Under the pieces are notes generated by a model. It did not search any database. It was not told the origin of the DNA and saw nothing but the letters and a program-made list of their open reading frames with translations. A DNA stretch of 64,000 nucleotides from J029 sp964482495. Its GTDB lineage: Bacteria; Planctomycetota; UBA1135. Positions 18,841-26,820 of this stretch are shown here, one piece after another. The stretch covers positions 9,161-73,160 of the forward strand of contig CAYZXS010000017.1 in the NCBI GenBank assembly GCA_964482495.1, in the 5' to 3' direction. Positions within the stretch are counted from its first letter, which is position 1, and every line of letters begins with the position of its first letter. The translations under genes and the position numbers were made by a program.

Positions 18841-20004
18841 CTAGTCGAAGTTGGCGGCGTGGAAGGCCGGGCGCGGCGTGCCGAACAGGTAGCCCTGCAT
18901 CAGGTCGCAGCCGGCGTCCACCAGCGCGTCGCGCTGGGCCCGAGTCTCCACTCCCTCTCCGATCACCCGCGTCTCGAGCTGCTGGCAGAGTTCGCACAGC
19001 GAGCGCACGAGCATCTGCTGGACCTGGTCGTGGTCGGAGCCCTGCACCAGGAGCATGTCGAGCTTGACCACGTCCGGCTCGAGCCGGGCGAAGGTGACCA
19101 GCCCGTTGTCGCCGGCGCCGAGGTCGTCCATGGCGACGCCGAAGCCCAGCAGGCGCAAGCAGGCGATCTTGTTGGCCGAGGCGTCGACGACGTCGAAGGA
19201 CTCGCGCTCCGTCACCTCGAGGACCACGTGCGGGGCGACCAAGGAGAGCGGCGCGGTGGCGTCGATCAGGTCCGGGTCGTTGAGGTCGTCGGGCCGCAGG
19301 TTGACGTAGAGCTTGGCGCCGTCCGGGAGCTTCTCCACCGCCTGCGCCGCCAGCCGCCGGATGGCGCGGCTGAGCTCCCAGGCGCGGTCGAGCTTCTCGG
19401 CCGCGGCGAGGAAGTTCTCGGGAGCGGCGAGCAGCGGCTCCTCGGTGCGCAGGAGCGCCTCGTAGCCGACGGTCTCGCGCTGGTTCCAGGAGACGATCGG
19501 CTGGAACTCCAGCCGCAGGCGCTCGATGGCCCGCTCGAACACCGCCTCGCGGCCGGCGCGGTCGGAGTCGACCAGGCTCCGGCCCTGCATGTGCTCGGCG
19601 ACACGGCGGCGGGCGGTGGCCATCTGGCCCAGGCCCAGGCCGAAGCGCACCACCTTGAGCAGCTCTGCCGGCCCGAAGGGCTTGACCAGGTAGCGCATGG
19701 CGCCGAACTCCACGGCCTCGATCGCCGACTCCACGGTCGGCGCGCCGGTGGCGAGGATGACCGGCATGTCGAGGTCGTGCTGCCGGATGCGTCGCAGCAG
19801 CTCGATGCCGTCCATGCCAGGGAGCGCCAGGTCGCAGACGGCGAGGTCGAAGCGGTGGCTGGGCAGCGCCTCCAGCGCCTCCTCGGCGGTGGCGAAGCGG
19901 TGCACCTCGTACTCAGGGCTCAGGATGGCCTGGTAGAGGTCGAGCATCCCCGGGTCATCGTCGACCACCAGGAGGCGGCCGCCATTGCCAGAAGGATCGG
20001 TCAT
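18841..20004 (-). CDS. Response regulator with EAL domain (c-di-GMP phosphodiesterase)
   Basis: 387 residues. The receiver domain (about 10-125) has LLVVDDDP, phosphoacceptor D58 in AVCDLALPGMDG, and the Lys in LVKPFG. The EAL domain (about 165-380) keeps YEALLR, NLRPDDL, EVTERES, the metal motif DDLGAGDNGL, KLDM, EGVET and QGYLFG. These residues are expected in an active phosphodiesterase that splits c-di-GMP to pGpG, so phosphorylation probably gates turnover. There is no GGDEF domain. The ATG at 20004 is preferred to a TTG at 20037. No histidine kinase lies next to it, so the partner is elsewhere. Confidence 0.93.
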   Translation of the reverse strand: MTDPSGNGGRLLVVDDDPGMLDLYQAILSPEYEVHRFATAEEALEALPSHRFDLAVCDLALPGMDGIELLRRIRQHDLDMPVILATGAPTVESAIEAVEFGAMRYLVKPFGPAELLKVVRFGLGLGQMATARRRVAEHMQGRSLVDSDRAGREAVFERAIERLRLEFQPIVSWNQRETVGYEALLRTEEPLLAAPENFLAAAEKLDRAWELSRAIRRLAAQAVEKLPDGAKLYVNLRPDDLNDPDLIDATAPLSLVAPHVVLEVTERESFDVVDASANKIACLRLLGFGVAMDDLGAGDNGLVTFARLEPDVVKLDMLLVQGSDHDQVQQMLVRSLCELCQQLETRVIGEGVETRAQRDALVDAGCDLMQGYLFGTPRPAFHAANFD

Positions 20005-20051
20005 GGGTCGGCTGGAGAGGGGATCCAAAGCAGACAAGGGGCAGGGGAATT

Positions 20052-21179
20052 CTATCCGTTATCGGCCAATCGCACAGCCCGCATGCGCCGTCGGCGCCGG
20101 GAATCGACCGAATCTACCGCGCGCACCGCATATTCCTGCGCCGTGTAGACCTGCTTCATCACCGGCTCGTCGGCCCGCGTGGCGAGGTCGCCGACCGCGA
20201 ACAAGCCGGGGACGCTGGTCTCGCCGCGGGGGTCGATCAGGACGTGGCGCTCCTGCTCCGGCTTGCCGGCGTCGCCGAGCTCGGCGCCCAGCTCCCGGGC
20301 GAGGTCGTTGTAGACCCGGAACAGGCCGAGCGCGACCAGGGCGAAGCGGACCTCGACCTCGCCGCCGCCTTCGAGCTGGATCGCGCGCATGCCGTCGCCG
20401 GCGCCGCGGAAGTCGGTGATCCGCTCGCGGTGCAGGCCGATGCCGTAGGCCTCGAGCACCCGCTGGGACTCCGCGCTCCACTCCGGCGCCGCGCCGTTGG
20501 TCAGCAGGCAGCAGGCCGAGCCGTAGCGCTCGTGCAGCATCATCGCCAGCTGCGCCGCGGACTCGGAGCTGCCGATCACGGCGGCGCGGCCGATCACCGT
20601 CAGGTGGCCCTCGCAGCGGATGCAGTAGAGGATGTCCTCCCGGTTGGCCCACGGGTAGACCCACTTGACGTCGTCCCGCGCCTCCCCGTCCTTCTGCTTG
20701 AGGATGCTCGGCTGCCGGTCCATCACCCCGGTCGCCAGGACCACCGCGTCGCCGAGGTGCTCGTCGTCGCCGCAGCGGATCTGGAACGGGCCGTCGGCGC
20801 CTTCCCGGCTGGCGCCGTCGGCGGCCTGGTCGACGATGTCCACGTAATCCGCGAACTCGGCCTCCACGCGCTCGACCGTGTTCTCGATGATGTCCCGGGA
20901 GGAGATCGCCCAGCGCGGGGCGTCGGCCAGGACCCCGCGCGCCCCATCGTGCTCGGCCCCGCGGAGCAGCTTCAGGGCCTTCTTGCGCACGATGCCCTCG
21001 TGCAGGCCGATCATGTTGTCGATGTTGGCGACCCACATGCCGCGCGAGCGCTTCGCGGTCTTGCGGTCACCGCGAATCCAGAGCACCTTGAGGAGGTATT
21101 GGGCCGCCCGCAGGGCCGCCGCTCCGCCGGCGATTCCGCCGCCGATGACGATCAGGTCGTAACGCCGCTTGGGGTCCAT
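20052..21179 (-). CDS. FAD-dependent pyridine nucleotide oxidoreductase, thioredoxin reductase-like, with CIRC motif
   Basis: 375 residues. It has an N-terminal FAD Rossmann motif (VIGGGIAGGAAALRAA, about 11-26), a central ILYCIRCEGH with C-x2-C like the redox pair of thioredoxin reductase, a second nucleotide motif (VIGSSESAAQLAMML) and the C-terminal FAD-contacting GLFAVGDLA. The motif order and CxxC placement match low-molecular-weight thioredoxin reductases and AhpF. However, the segment around the CxxC (DREDILYCIRC, no GGGNSA-type text) is divergent. No thioredoxin gene is adjacent. The partner may be a DCC or thioredoxin-like protein such as the one at 26821, but this is speculative. 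Start ATG at 21179. Confidence 0.86.
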   Translation of the reverse strand: MDPKRRYDLIVIGGGIAGGAAALRAAQYLLKVLWIRGDRKTAKRSRGMWVANIDNMIGLHEGIVRKKALKLLRGAEHDGARGVLADAPRWAISSRDIIENTVERVEAEFADYVDIVDQAADGASREGADGPFQIRCGDDEHLGDAVVLATGVMDRQPSILKQKDGEARDDVKWVYPWANREDILYCIRCEGHLTVIGRAAVIGSSESAAQLAMMLHERYGSACCLLTNGAAPEWSAESQRVLEAYGIGLHRERITDFRGAGDGMRAIQLEGGGEVEVRFALVALGLFRVYNDLARELGAELGDAGKPEQERHVLIDPRGETSVPGLFAVGDLATRADEPVMKQVYTAQEYAVRAVDSVDSRRRRRMRAVRLADNG

Positions 21180-21291
21180 TTCGGGCGGAGCATAACACCG
21201 GCCGCCGCCCCTCAGGCTAGGGCTGGCAGGCCGAAATTTTCGGAACTACCTATGGTCTCCGGCCCGCTCGTCGAGCCCGCCACGAGGCCAA

Positions 21292-22338
21292 TTGGACACC
21301 GATAACCCGTCCTTTCCTCACGGGGCGATCAGCAGCTTCTCCCGGATCGCGGATCTCTCGGTCCAGATCGACGGAATCCGTTTCCAGGACTTGAAACTGC
21401 CTTCCCCGAGTGGGGTGTGCTTTCACTCGCTGGAAGTCGTGCTCAGCGGCGCCAGCTGCGAGGGCATCGGCGAAGACACCAGCGGCCGGGACGGCGCGGG
21501 GCCGTCGGCCGTCCTGCGCGCGGCCGCCGAAGGCTCGATCGGGGTCTGGCGCTTCGAGGACTTCTCCCGCCGGCTCGCCGCCACGGGCCTCTCGGGGCCG
21601 CGCCGCTGGGCCCTGGAGAGCGCCGGCCTGGCCCTGGCCCTGCAGCAGGCCGACTCGAGCCTGGCCGAGGTCCTCGACCGGCCGCTGCGGCCGGTCCGCT
21701 TCGTCCTCTCCCGCGGCCCCGGCATCGAGCTCGACCTGGACGCGGTGGTGGCCTGGCACCGGGAGTTCCGGGAGCTGGGCTTCACCCTGGACGCCGACGA
21801 GAGCTGGAGCGAGGAGCTGGTCGCCACTCTCGCCGCCCTGGAGCGGGTGGAGGTGGTCGACTTCCACTCCTTCGAGCGCGACCCGATGCCGCCGCCGGAC
21901 CTGTACCAGCGCGTCTCCTACGCCCTGCCGAACGCCATCCTCGAGGACGCCGCCCTCACCGAGGAGACCCGCGGCATGCTGCTGGAGCACCCCGGCCCGC
22001 TGAGCTGGGACGCCGCGATCTACTCGACCATCGAGATCGAGGCACTGGCGCCGCAGGCGATCAACGTCAGCCCGCCCCGCTTCGGCTGGTGGAAGCGGCT
22101 GCTCGACGCCTACGACCTCTGCGACGCCCGGGAGGTCCTGTGCTACGCCGGCACCTGCGGGGAGCTCGGGGCCGGCCTGGAGCAGCTCCAGTACCTGGCC
22201 TCGCTGTTCCACCCCGAGGCGCCGAACCAAGTGGCGCCGCCGCTGTTCCTGGCCGGCGGCCCCGGGGCCGGGGAGCCGCCCCCGCTCAACCCCCTGCCCG
22301 TCTCTTGCTTCTCGTCAGCCTTCGGTAGGCACCGTTGA
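21292..22338 (+). CDS. Enolase-superfamily protein, paralogue 2, with altered active-site motifs
   Basis: 348 residues from a TTG at 21292. No ATG or GTG lies in a suitable place, and homology to the protein at 16970 begins near residue 15. Shared text includes RRWALESAGLALALQQA and the capping-domain GIGEDTS. In this copy the barrel motifs are changed: TLDADESW replaces FKLDW (no strand-2 Lys), VVDFHSF replaces VVDFKGH, and NVSPPRFGW replaces NIKPSRFGG (no strand-6 Lys). The general acid/base lysines therefore seem lost while one likely metal ligand remains. It may have another chemistry or be a non-catalytic paralogue. Its 3' end overlaps the convergent J-protein gene by 53 bp. Confidence 0.75.
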   Translation: MDTDNPSFPHGAISSFSRIADLSVQIDGIRFQDLKLPSPSGVCFHSLEVVLSGASCEGIGEDTSGRDGAGPSAVLRAAAEGSIGVWRFEDFSRRLAATGLSGPRRWALESAGLALALQQADSSLAEVLDRPLRPVRFVLSRGPGIELDLDAVVAWHREFRELGFTLDADESWSEELVATLAALERVEVVDFHSFERDPMPPPDLYQRVSYALPNAILEDAALTEETRGMLLEHPGPLSWDAAIYSTIEIEALAPQAINVSPPRFGWWKRLLDAYDLCDAREVLCYAGTCGELGAGLEQLQYLASLFHPEAPNQVAPPLFLAGGPGAGEPPPLNPLPVSCFSSAFGRHR

Positions 22339-23296
22339 TCGCGGCCATGCGCCGGGTGGCGGCCGCCTGGAAGGCCGGGCCGAGGTGGGCGTGGCGGTCC
22401 GGGTGGTTCTCTCGCACGAGCTGCAGGTAGCGGCTCCGGACCTCGGCGTGGCTGGAGCCGGCGGGCAAGCCGAGCACCGTCCAAGGGCTGTCGGGCTCGG
22501 GCGGCGGCTCGGGCGGCGGCTCGGGCAGCCCGATGGCGTCCGCCACCAGTTCGGGCGGGAAGCCGCACTGGAGGGCGATCTGCTGTAGCCGCTCCGCCTC
22601 GGAGTGCACTACTCCTCCAGCTTGTTCTGCGACCCCGAGCAGCATCTGTAGCACCAGCCGGGCGTCGTTGGCGCCGGTGGATGCCCGGACCACGGCGGCG
22701 GCAGCGGCGCGCTCCGCGGCGGTCGGGGGCGGCGACGGCGACGGGCCCGGATCAGCGGAGGCGGCGATCTCGGGCTCGTCGGCCCAGAAGAAGCGCAGGT
22801 AAGAGCGGACCGCGGCCCACTCGCGGGTCCCGGTGGTGCCGTCGGCGCCGGCGATGTCGCGGAGGAGGACGACCAGGGCCTCGGCGAGGTTGCGGCGCTG
22901 CGCGTCGTCGAGCAGCGGGCGGGCTTCCTCCTCCTGGCGGCCGCGCAGGAAGTCGCCCCAGTCCAGGCCGGCCTCTTCGAGCGAGCGGCGCAGCCACACG
23001 GTCGGACCGATCAGCGGCAGGGCGACGGTCCAGAAGGCGGCCCGGACGGCGTGGAGCAGCGCGAAGGGCAGCACGAACATCGCCAGCAGGCCGCGGAAGC
23101 CGCTGAACAGCTCGGAGACGCCTGCCCACAACTCGCGCACCAGGCAGGGCCGGCAGCCGAGCAGCACCACCCGCACCACCCGCGGGTTGGCGGAGCCCGG
23201 GAAACGCCGTAGACCGGCCACGGGCAAGGCGTTCTGCAGCGGCCGGCGCCCGCAATGGGGGCAGGTCACTGGGGATACGTCAGCGCGGCGGACCAC
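22286..23296 (-). CDS. DjlA-like co-chaperone: zinc-ribbon, membrane anchor, TerB-like and J domains
   Basis: 336 residues from a GTG at 23296 (a GTG at 23269 is also possible). The N-terminus has two C-x2-C pairs (CPHCGRR and CRPC) suggesting a zinc ribbon. A hydrophobic stretch (about residues 55-85, LLAMFVLPFALLHAVRAA) is a likely membrane anchor. The middle helical part (LAEALVVLLRDIAGADGTTG) resembles TerB-type tellurite-resistance domains. The C-terminal J domain carries the HPD motif in RENHPDRHAHLGP, needed to stimulate Hsp70/DnaK ATPase. The domain order TM-TerB-J is that of DjlA, with an extra zinc ribbon. Divergent from mscS by 72 bp. Confidence 0.82.
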   Translation of the reverse strand: MVRRADVSPVTCPHCGRRPLQNALPVAGLRRFPGSANPRVVRVVLLGCRPCLVRELWAGVSELFSGFRGLLAMFVLPFALLHAVRAAFWTVALPLIGPTVWLRRSLEEAGLDWGDFLRGRQEEEARPLLDDAQRRNLAEALVVLLRDIAGADGTTGTREWAAVRSYLRFFWADEPEIAASADPGPSPSPPPTAAERAAAAAVVRASTGANDARLVLQMLLGVAEQAGGVVHSEAERLQQIALQCGFPPELVADAIGLPEPPPEPPPEPDSPWTVLGLPAGSSHAEVRSRYLQLVRENHPDRHAHLGPAFQAAATRRMAAINGAYRRLTRSKRRAGG

Positions 23297-23368
23297 CCCC
23301 CCATTCTGCCCGCGCCGGCCTGGGGGGCCTACAGTGGTCGCGCCCCCCATCACACCCCCCCGACTGCC

Positions 23369-24289
23369 ATGTTGCGACTGCTCCCCTACCTCCTCTTGCA
23401 AGATCCGCCGGCCGAAGGCGCCGGCGCCGGCGCCGACCCGAACGCCGGCAACGACCCGCAGCCCCAGAGCATCGAGGGCTGGATCGAGTACCTCCAGGGT
23501 TTCGCCGCCGAGTACGGCCCCAAGGTGCTCGGCGCCCTCCTGACCCTGGTCATCGGCCTGTTCGTGGTCGGCTGGGTGCGGCGCGGCATCCGCGCCGGCC
23601 TGACCAAGGCGAACGTCGAACCGACCCTGGCCAACTTCCTGGCCAACCTGGCGAAGATGGGCCTGCTGCTGATGGTGTTCATCTCGGCGGTCGGCAAGCT
23701 CGGGGTCGAGACCACTAGCTTCGTCGCCGTGCTCGGCGCGATGGGCCTGGCGATCGGCTTCGCCATGCAGGACTCGCTCGGCAACTTCGCCAGCGGCGTC
23801 ATGATCATGTTCTTCAAGCCCTTCCGGGCCGGCGACTTCGTCGAGGCCGGCGGCACCGTCGGCGTGATCGTCGAGATCCACATCTTCTCGACCATCATGA
23901 AGACCGGCGACAACAAGAAGATCATCGTGCCCAACGGCCAGATCACCGGCGGCACGATCACCAACTACTCGGCCAACGACACGCGGCGGATCGACCTGGT
24001 CTTCGGCATCGGCTACGAGGACAGCATGAAGGAGGCCAAGGCGATCCTCGAGCGGCTGGTCGGTGAGGACGAGCGCATCCTGAAGGATCCGGAGCCGGTG
24101 ATCGCGATCGGCGAGCTGGCGGATTCCAGCGTCAACATCCTGTGCCGGCCGTGGGTCAAGACGGCCGACTACTGGGCGGTCTACTGGGACCTGCTCGAGA
24201 AGGCCAAGGAGGCCTTCGACGCCGCCGGCGTGTCGATCCCCTTCCCGCAGACCGACGTCCATCTGCACAAGGTCGAGGACGCGGCCTAG
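23369..24289 (+). CDS. mscS: MscS-family small-conductance mechanosensitive channel
   Basis: 306 residues. Three membrane helices follow a soluble leader: GALLTLVIGLFVVGWV, AKMGLLLMVFISAVG and the pore helix AVLGAMGLAIGFAMQ with the Gly/Ala-rich pore lining, followed by DSLGNFASGVMIMFFKPFRA. The beta-domain signature ends in IIVPNG, and the C-terminal region has RIDLVFGIGYEDSM. Length and layout match E. coli MscS, so it opens under membrane tension on osmotic downshock. I use the ATG at 23369 rather than upstream in-frame codons because the leader MLRLLPYLLLQ starts there. It sits divergent from the J-protein gene and convergent with a lipoprotein gene. Confidence 0.94.
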   Translation: MLRLLPYLLLQDPPAEGAGAGADPNAGNDPQPQSIEGWIEYLQGFAAEYGPKVLGALLTLVIGLFVVGWVRRGIRAGLTKANVEPTLANFLANLAKMGLLLMVFISAVGKLGVETTSFVAVLGAMGLAIGFAMQDSLGNFASGVMIMFFKPFRAGDFVEAGGTVGVIVEIHIFSTIMKTGDNKKIIVPNGQITGGTITNYSANDTRRIDLVFGIGYEDSMKEAKAILERLVGEDERILKDPEPVIAIGELADSSVNILCRPWVKTADYWAVYWDLLEKAKEAFDAAGVSIPFPQTDVHLHKVEDAA

Positions 24290-24340
24290 GCGCAGCGACC
24301 GCTCGGCGGCTCGCCGCCGCCGCATCGGCCGCCGGTTCGC

Positions 24341-24769
24341 TCAGCGCGAGCCGGCGGTCGCCGCTTCCTGGCCGTTGATCTTGGGGAAGAAGGGCAGCAC
24401 GAGCCGGAACGGCTTCTCCCGGCCTTCGGCGAAGGCGACGTGGCGGGTGGCCGTGGGCGGCGAGGGCGACGGGCCTCGCTGGACCAGGATCGTGGCGTGG
24501 TTGGCGCTCTCGGGAGCGGGCACCTCGAAGCTGGAGGTCCCCCGGGGCCAGGTCGGGTCCTGCTGCAGGACCATGGTTCCGAGCAGGACGGAGTCGACGC
24601 GATCGGCCTCCTCGTCGGATTCGGTGCCCCAGAACTCGACCGTGACCACCGCATCGCGCTGGATCGTCGAGAGGTCGACCTCCTCCTGGGAATCGAGCAA
24701 GGCGCAGGAGGACAGGAGCAGGGGCGACGCGAGGGCGACGGCGAGCAGTGAATAACGCGGGAAAGGCAT
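24341..24769 (-). CDS. Hypothetical lipoprotein
   Basis: 142 residues. The signal peptide ends in the lipobox LLLSSCALLD (Cys at about residue 22), so the mature protein is lipid-anchored. The rest is a small beta-rich domain with no recognised family (VVTVEFWGTESDEEADRVDS is typical). It lies 9 bp downstream of the FG-GAP lipoprotein gene on the same strand, so the two probably form an operon with the VOC gene upstream. It ends facing mscS across 51 bp. Confidence 0.78.
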   Translation of the reverse strand: MPFPRYSLLAVALASPLLLSSCALLDSQEEVDLSTIQRDAVVTVEFWGTESDEEADRVDSVLLGTMVLQQDPTWPRGTSSFEVPAPESANHATILVQRGPSPSPPTATRHVAFAEGREKPFRLVLPFFPKINGQEAATAGSR

Positions 24770-24778
24770 GGAGCCAGT

Positions 24779-26080
24779 CTAGTCCCGCGCGGCGGCGCCG
24801 GCGGCGCCCGACATCACGAAGACGCGGCCGGACTTGGCGCCGTTGACGCCGCTCCAGGCGGAGGTGAAGAGGTAGTCGGGCCGGCCGTCGCCGTCGACGT
24901 CGCCGAGCAGGGTGGCGTCGAAGCCGAAGGTGTCGTTGGCGGTGACGCAGGTCCAGGTGCGCAGGACCTCGCCGGTCTTGCCGCTGCGCAGGTAGACCTT
25001 GCCGGCCGAGGGCGCCTGCTCGGAGTTGACCCAGGCGCCGATGACGAGGTCGGCGTGGCCGTCGCCGTCGTAGTCGCCGGCGACGGCGTTGCCGATGCCG
25101 AGGCCCTCGCCGTCCTGGCCGACGAAGCGGTGCAGCTCGGCGCCGTCGGCGCCAGAGACGACGACGACCTCGCCGCTCGAGGGGCCGCCGGCGTTGGACT
25201 CGAAGTCGACGCAGTAGACGTCGGGCACGCCGTCGCCGTCGGCGTCGCCGAAGACGCTGGCGAAGAAGCGGCCGAAGTTGACGTTCTTCTCGTGAGCGCG
25301 CAGCGTGAAGGCCAGCTCCGGCTCGAGGCCGCGGTAGACCCGCACCTCGCCGCGCCGGCCCTCGCCGGCGTTCATGGCGCCGAGGACCATCAACGGGGAC
25401 TCGCCGTCGAAGTCGCCGGCGATGACCGAGCCGAGGTTCTCGCCGGGGCCGCCGTCGAAGTGGTCGACGCGGTCGCCGGTCTTGCCGGAGATGCGGTAGA
25501 CCCGCCCGGCCACGGCATCGAAGCCAGGGGCGGCCACGAGCAGGTCCGGGACGCCGTCGCGGTCGAAGTCGCCGCAGCCGGCCACCTCGCGGCCGAAGCG
25601 GTCGCCGGGATTCACGCCGTCGAAGCTACCGAGCTCCTCGTGGCTGCCGCCCATCCACACCACCACCTCGCCGGCGCCGGTGTTCGGCTGCGGCGCGCCG
25701 GCGGCGTACTCGGCCAGGCCGTCGCCGGTCAGGTCGCCGAGGCCGGTCACCGACATGCCGAGCAGGTCGCCCGGCTCGCCTTCGTGCTTGGCCAGCAGCT
25801 CCCCGGTCTTGCCGGAATAGACGTAGACCCGCCCGGCAGGCTTGCCCTCCTTCTGCCAGAAGGGCGCCGAAGTCACGACGTCGTTGACGCCGTCACCGTC
25901 GACGTCGCCGGCGTCGTCCGCCACCCAGCCGAACTGGTCGTTGGCGTTCTCGCCGCGCCACTCGTGCAAGATGACCGCGTCCTCCTCGAGGAAGGGCTTC
26001 GACCAGTCGGGCGGCGGCGGATCCTGAGGCGCGGCGCACCCCAGGATGACCGCCGCCAGCAGGTGGCAGAGACTCGCCAT
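24779..26080 (-). CDS. FG-GAP repeat lipoprotein
   Basis: 433 residues starting MASLCHLLAAVILGCAAP, with a lipobox (ILGC, Cys at about 15). About six FG-GAP blades with calcium loops follow: GDVDGDGVNDVVTSAP, GDLTGDGLAEYAAGAP, GDFDRDGVPDLLVAAP, GDADGDGVPDVYCVDF, GDYDGDGHADLVIGAW and GDVDGDGRPDYLFTSA. Unlike the other FG-GAP proteins here it lacks the C-terminal beta module. Probably a surface-exposed, calcium-stabilised propeller. It starts 7 bp after the VOC gene's stop, which suggests co-transcription. Ligand unknown. Confidence 0.88.
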   Translation of the reverse strand: MASLCHLLAAVILGCAAPQDPPPPDWSKPFLEEDAVILHEWRGENANDQFGWVADDAGDVDGDGVNDVVTSAPFWQKEGKPAGRVYVYSGKTGELLAKHEGEPGDLLGMSVTGLGDLTGDGLAEYAAGAPQPNTGAGEVVVWMGGSHEELGSFDGVNPGDRFGREVAGCGDFDRDGVPDLLVAAPGFDAVAGRVYRISGKTGDRVDHFDGGPGENLGSVIAGDFDGESPLMVLGAMNAGEGRRGEVRVYRGLEPELAFTLRAHEKNVNFGRFFASVFGDADGDGVPDVYCVDFESNAGGPSSGEVVVVSGADGAELHRFVGQDGEGLGIGNAVAGDYDGDGHADLVIGAWVNSEQAPSAGKVYLRSGKTGEVLRTWTCVTANDTFGFDATLLGDVDGDGRPDYLFTSAWSGVNGAKSGRVFVMSGAAGAAARD

Positions 26081-26087
26081 CGGCAGA

Positions 26088-26771
26088 TCAGGCGTTGACC
26101 TCGCGGCCCATCCAAGCCGGCATCTTGGCCAGGTGCTCGCGCGCGGCCACCTCGGCCTCGGCCCGCTCCATCTTCTGCATGCCCATGAAGAAGCCGGTCA
26201 CGGTGCCCTCGAAGACCTGCTCGTAGGAGCGCAGCTGGCCCTCGTCGTCGGTGCAGTAGTCGCAGTACATCTGCCCCGGCGCGGCCTCGGCCAGCGGCAT
26301 GGCGCAGCTCTGGCAGCTCTCGAGCTTGATCGGCTGGTAGACCTGGAAGCGGTAGCCGTCCGGGTCGCGCAGCGGGAAGTCGCGCAGGCCGTAGAACTGG
26401 TTCTTGGGCTCGTCCTGGACCGCGACGCCCTTGGCGGTCACCTCGGCGTAGTAGCCGTCGACGTCCGGAACCATCAGGTAGAAGTAGACGCCGGCGCCTG
26501 GCGTGCTGCCCTTCAGTTCGTCCAGCGACTCCTTCCAGCGCTCGGCGGCGCCGGGGTCGTGCTCGCAGGCCTCGCCCTCGGGCTCGGTGTTGCAGCTGAG
26601 CATCAGGCTCTGCCTGTCCATGACCAGGTTGGCCCAGTGCGGGTCCTCCTTGGTCGGCCACGCCTCCTTCAGCTCGAAGCCGAGCTGGTCGCGGTAGAAG
26701 GCCACGCTGGCCTTCATGTCGCGGCAGATGATCATGACGCAGTTGGGGTAGGTTTCAGAGCAGTCCGACAT
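26088..26771 (-). CDS. VOC-superfamily (glyoxalase/dioxygenase-like) protein fused to a zinc-ribbon domain
   Basis: 227 residues. The N-terminal half is a vicinal-oxygen-chelate domain (CVMIICRDMKASVAFYRDQL, then FYLMVPDVDGYYAEV and RDPDGYRFQVYQ). The C-terminal third, from about residue 160, is a putative zinc ribbon with C-x2-C pairs (ESCQSCAMPL and MYCDYC) followed by a helical tail. The ATG at 26771 is preceded by GAGAGAA. Metal ligands of the VOC fold are not clearly placed, so the reaction is unknown. The combined architecture is seen in some DUF-type proteins. It heads a three-gene run with the FG-GAP lipoprotein. The divergent DCC gene begins 50 bp away. Confidence 0.82.
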   Translation of the reverse strand: MSDCSETYPNCVMIICRDMKASVAFYRDQLGFELKEAWPTKEDPHWANLVMDRQSLMLSCNTEPEGEACEHDPGAAERWKESLDELKGSTPGAGVYFYLMVPDVDGYYAEVTAKGVAVQDEPKNQFYGLRDFPLRDPDGYRFQVYQPIKLESCQSCAMPLAEAAPGQMYCDYCTDDEGQLRSYEQVFEGTVTGFFMGMQKMERAEAEVAAREHLAKMPAWMGREVNA

Positions 26772-26820
26772 GGCAGTGTTCTCTCTTCGAGGGATGCTTA
26801 GGATGCGAGAGCCTGAAGCC

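Noticed and set aside
24295..24361. Hairpin between mscS and the lipoprotein gene
   Set aside because: The GCGACCGC/GCGGTCGC pairing spans a 51-nt loop and lies partly in the coding end; too weak to call a terminator.
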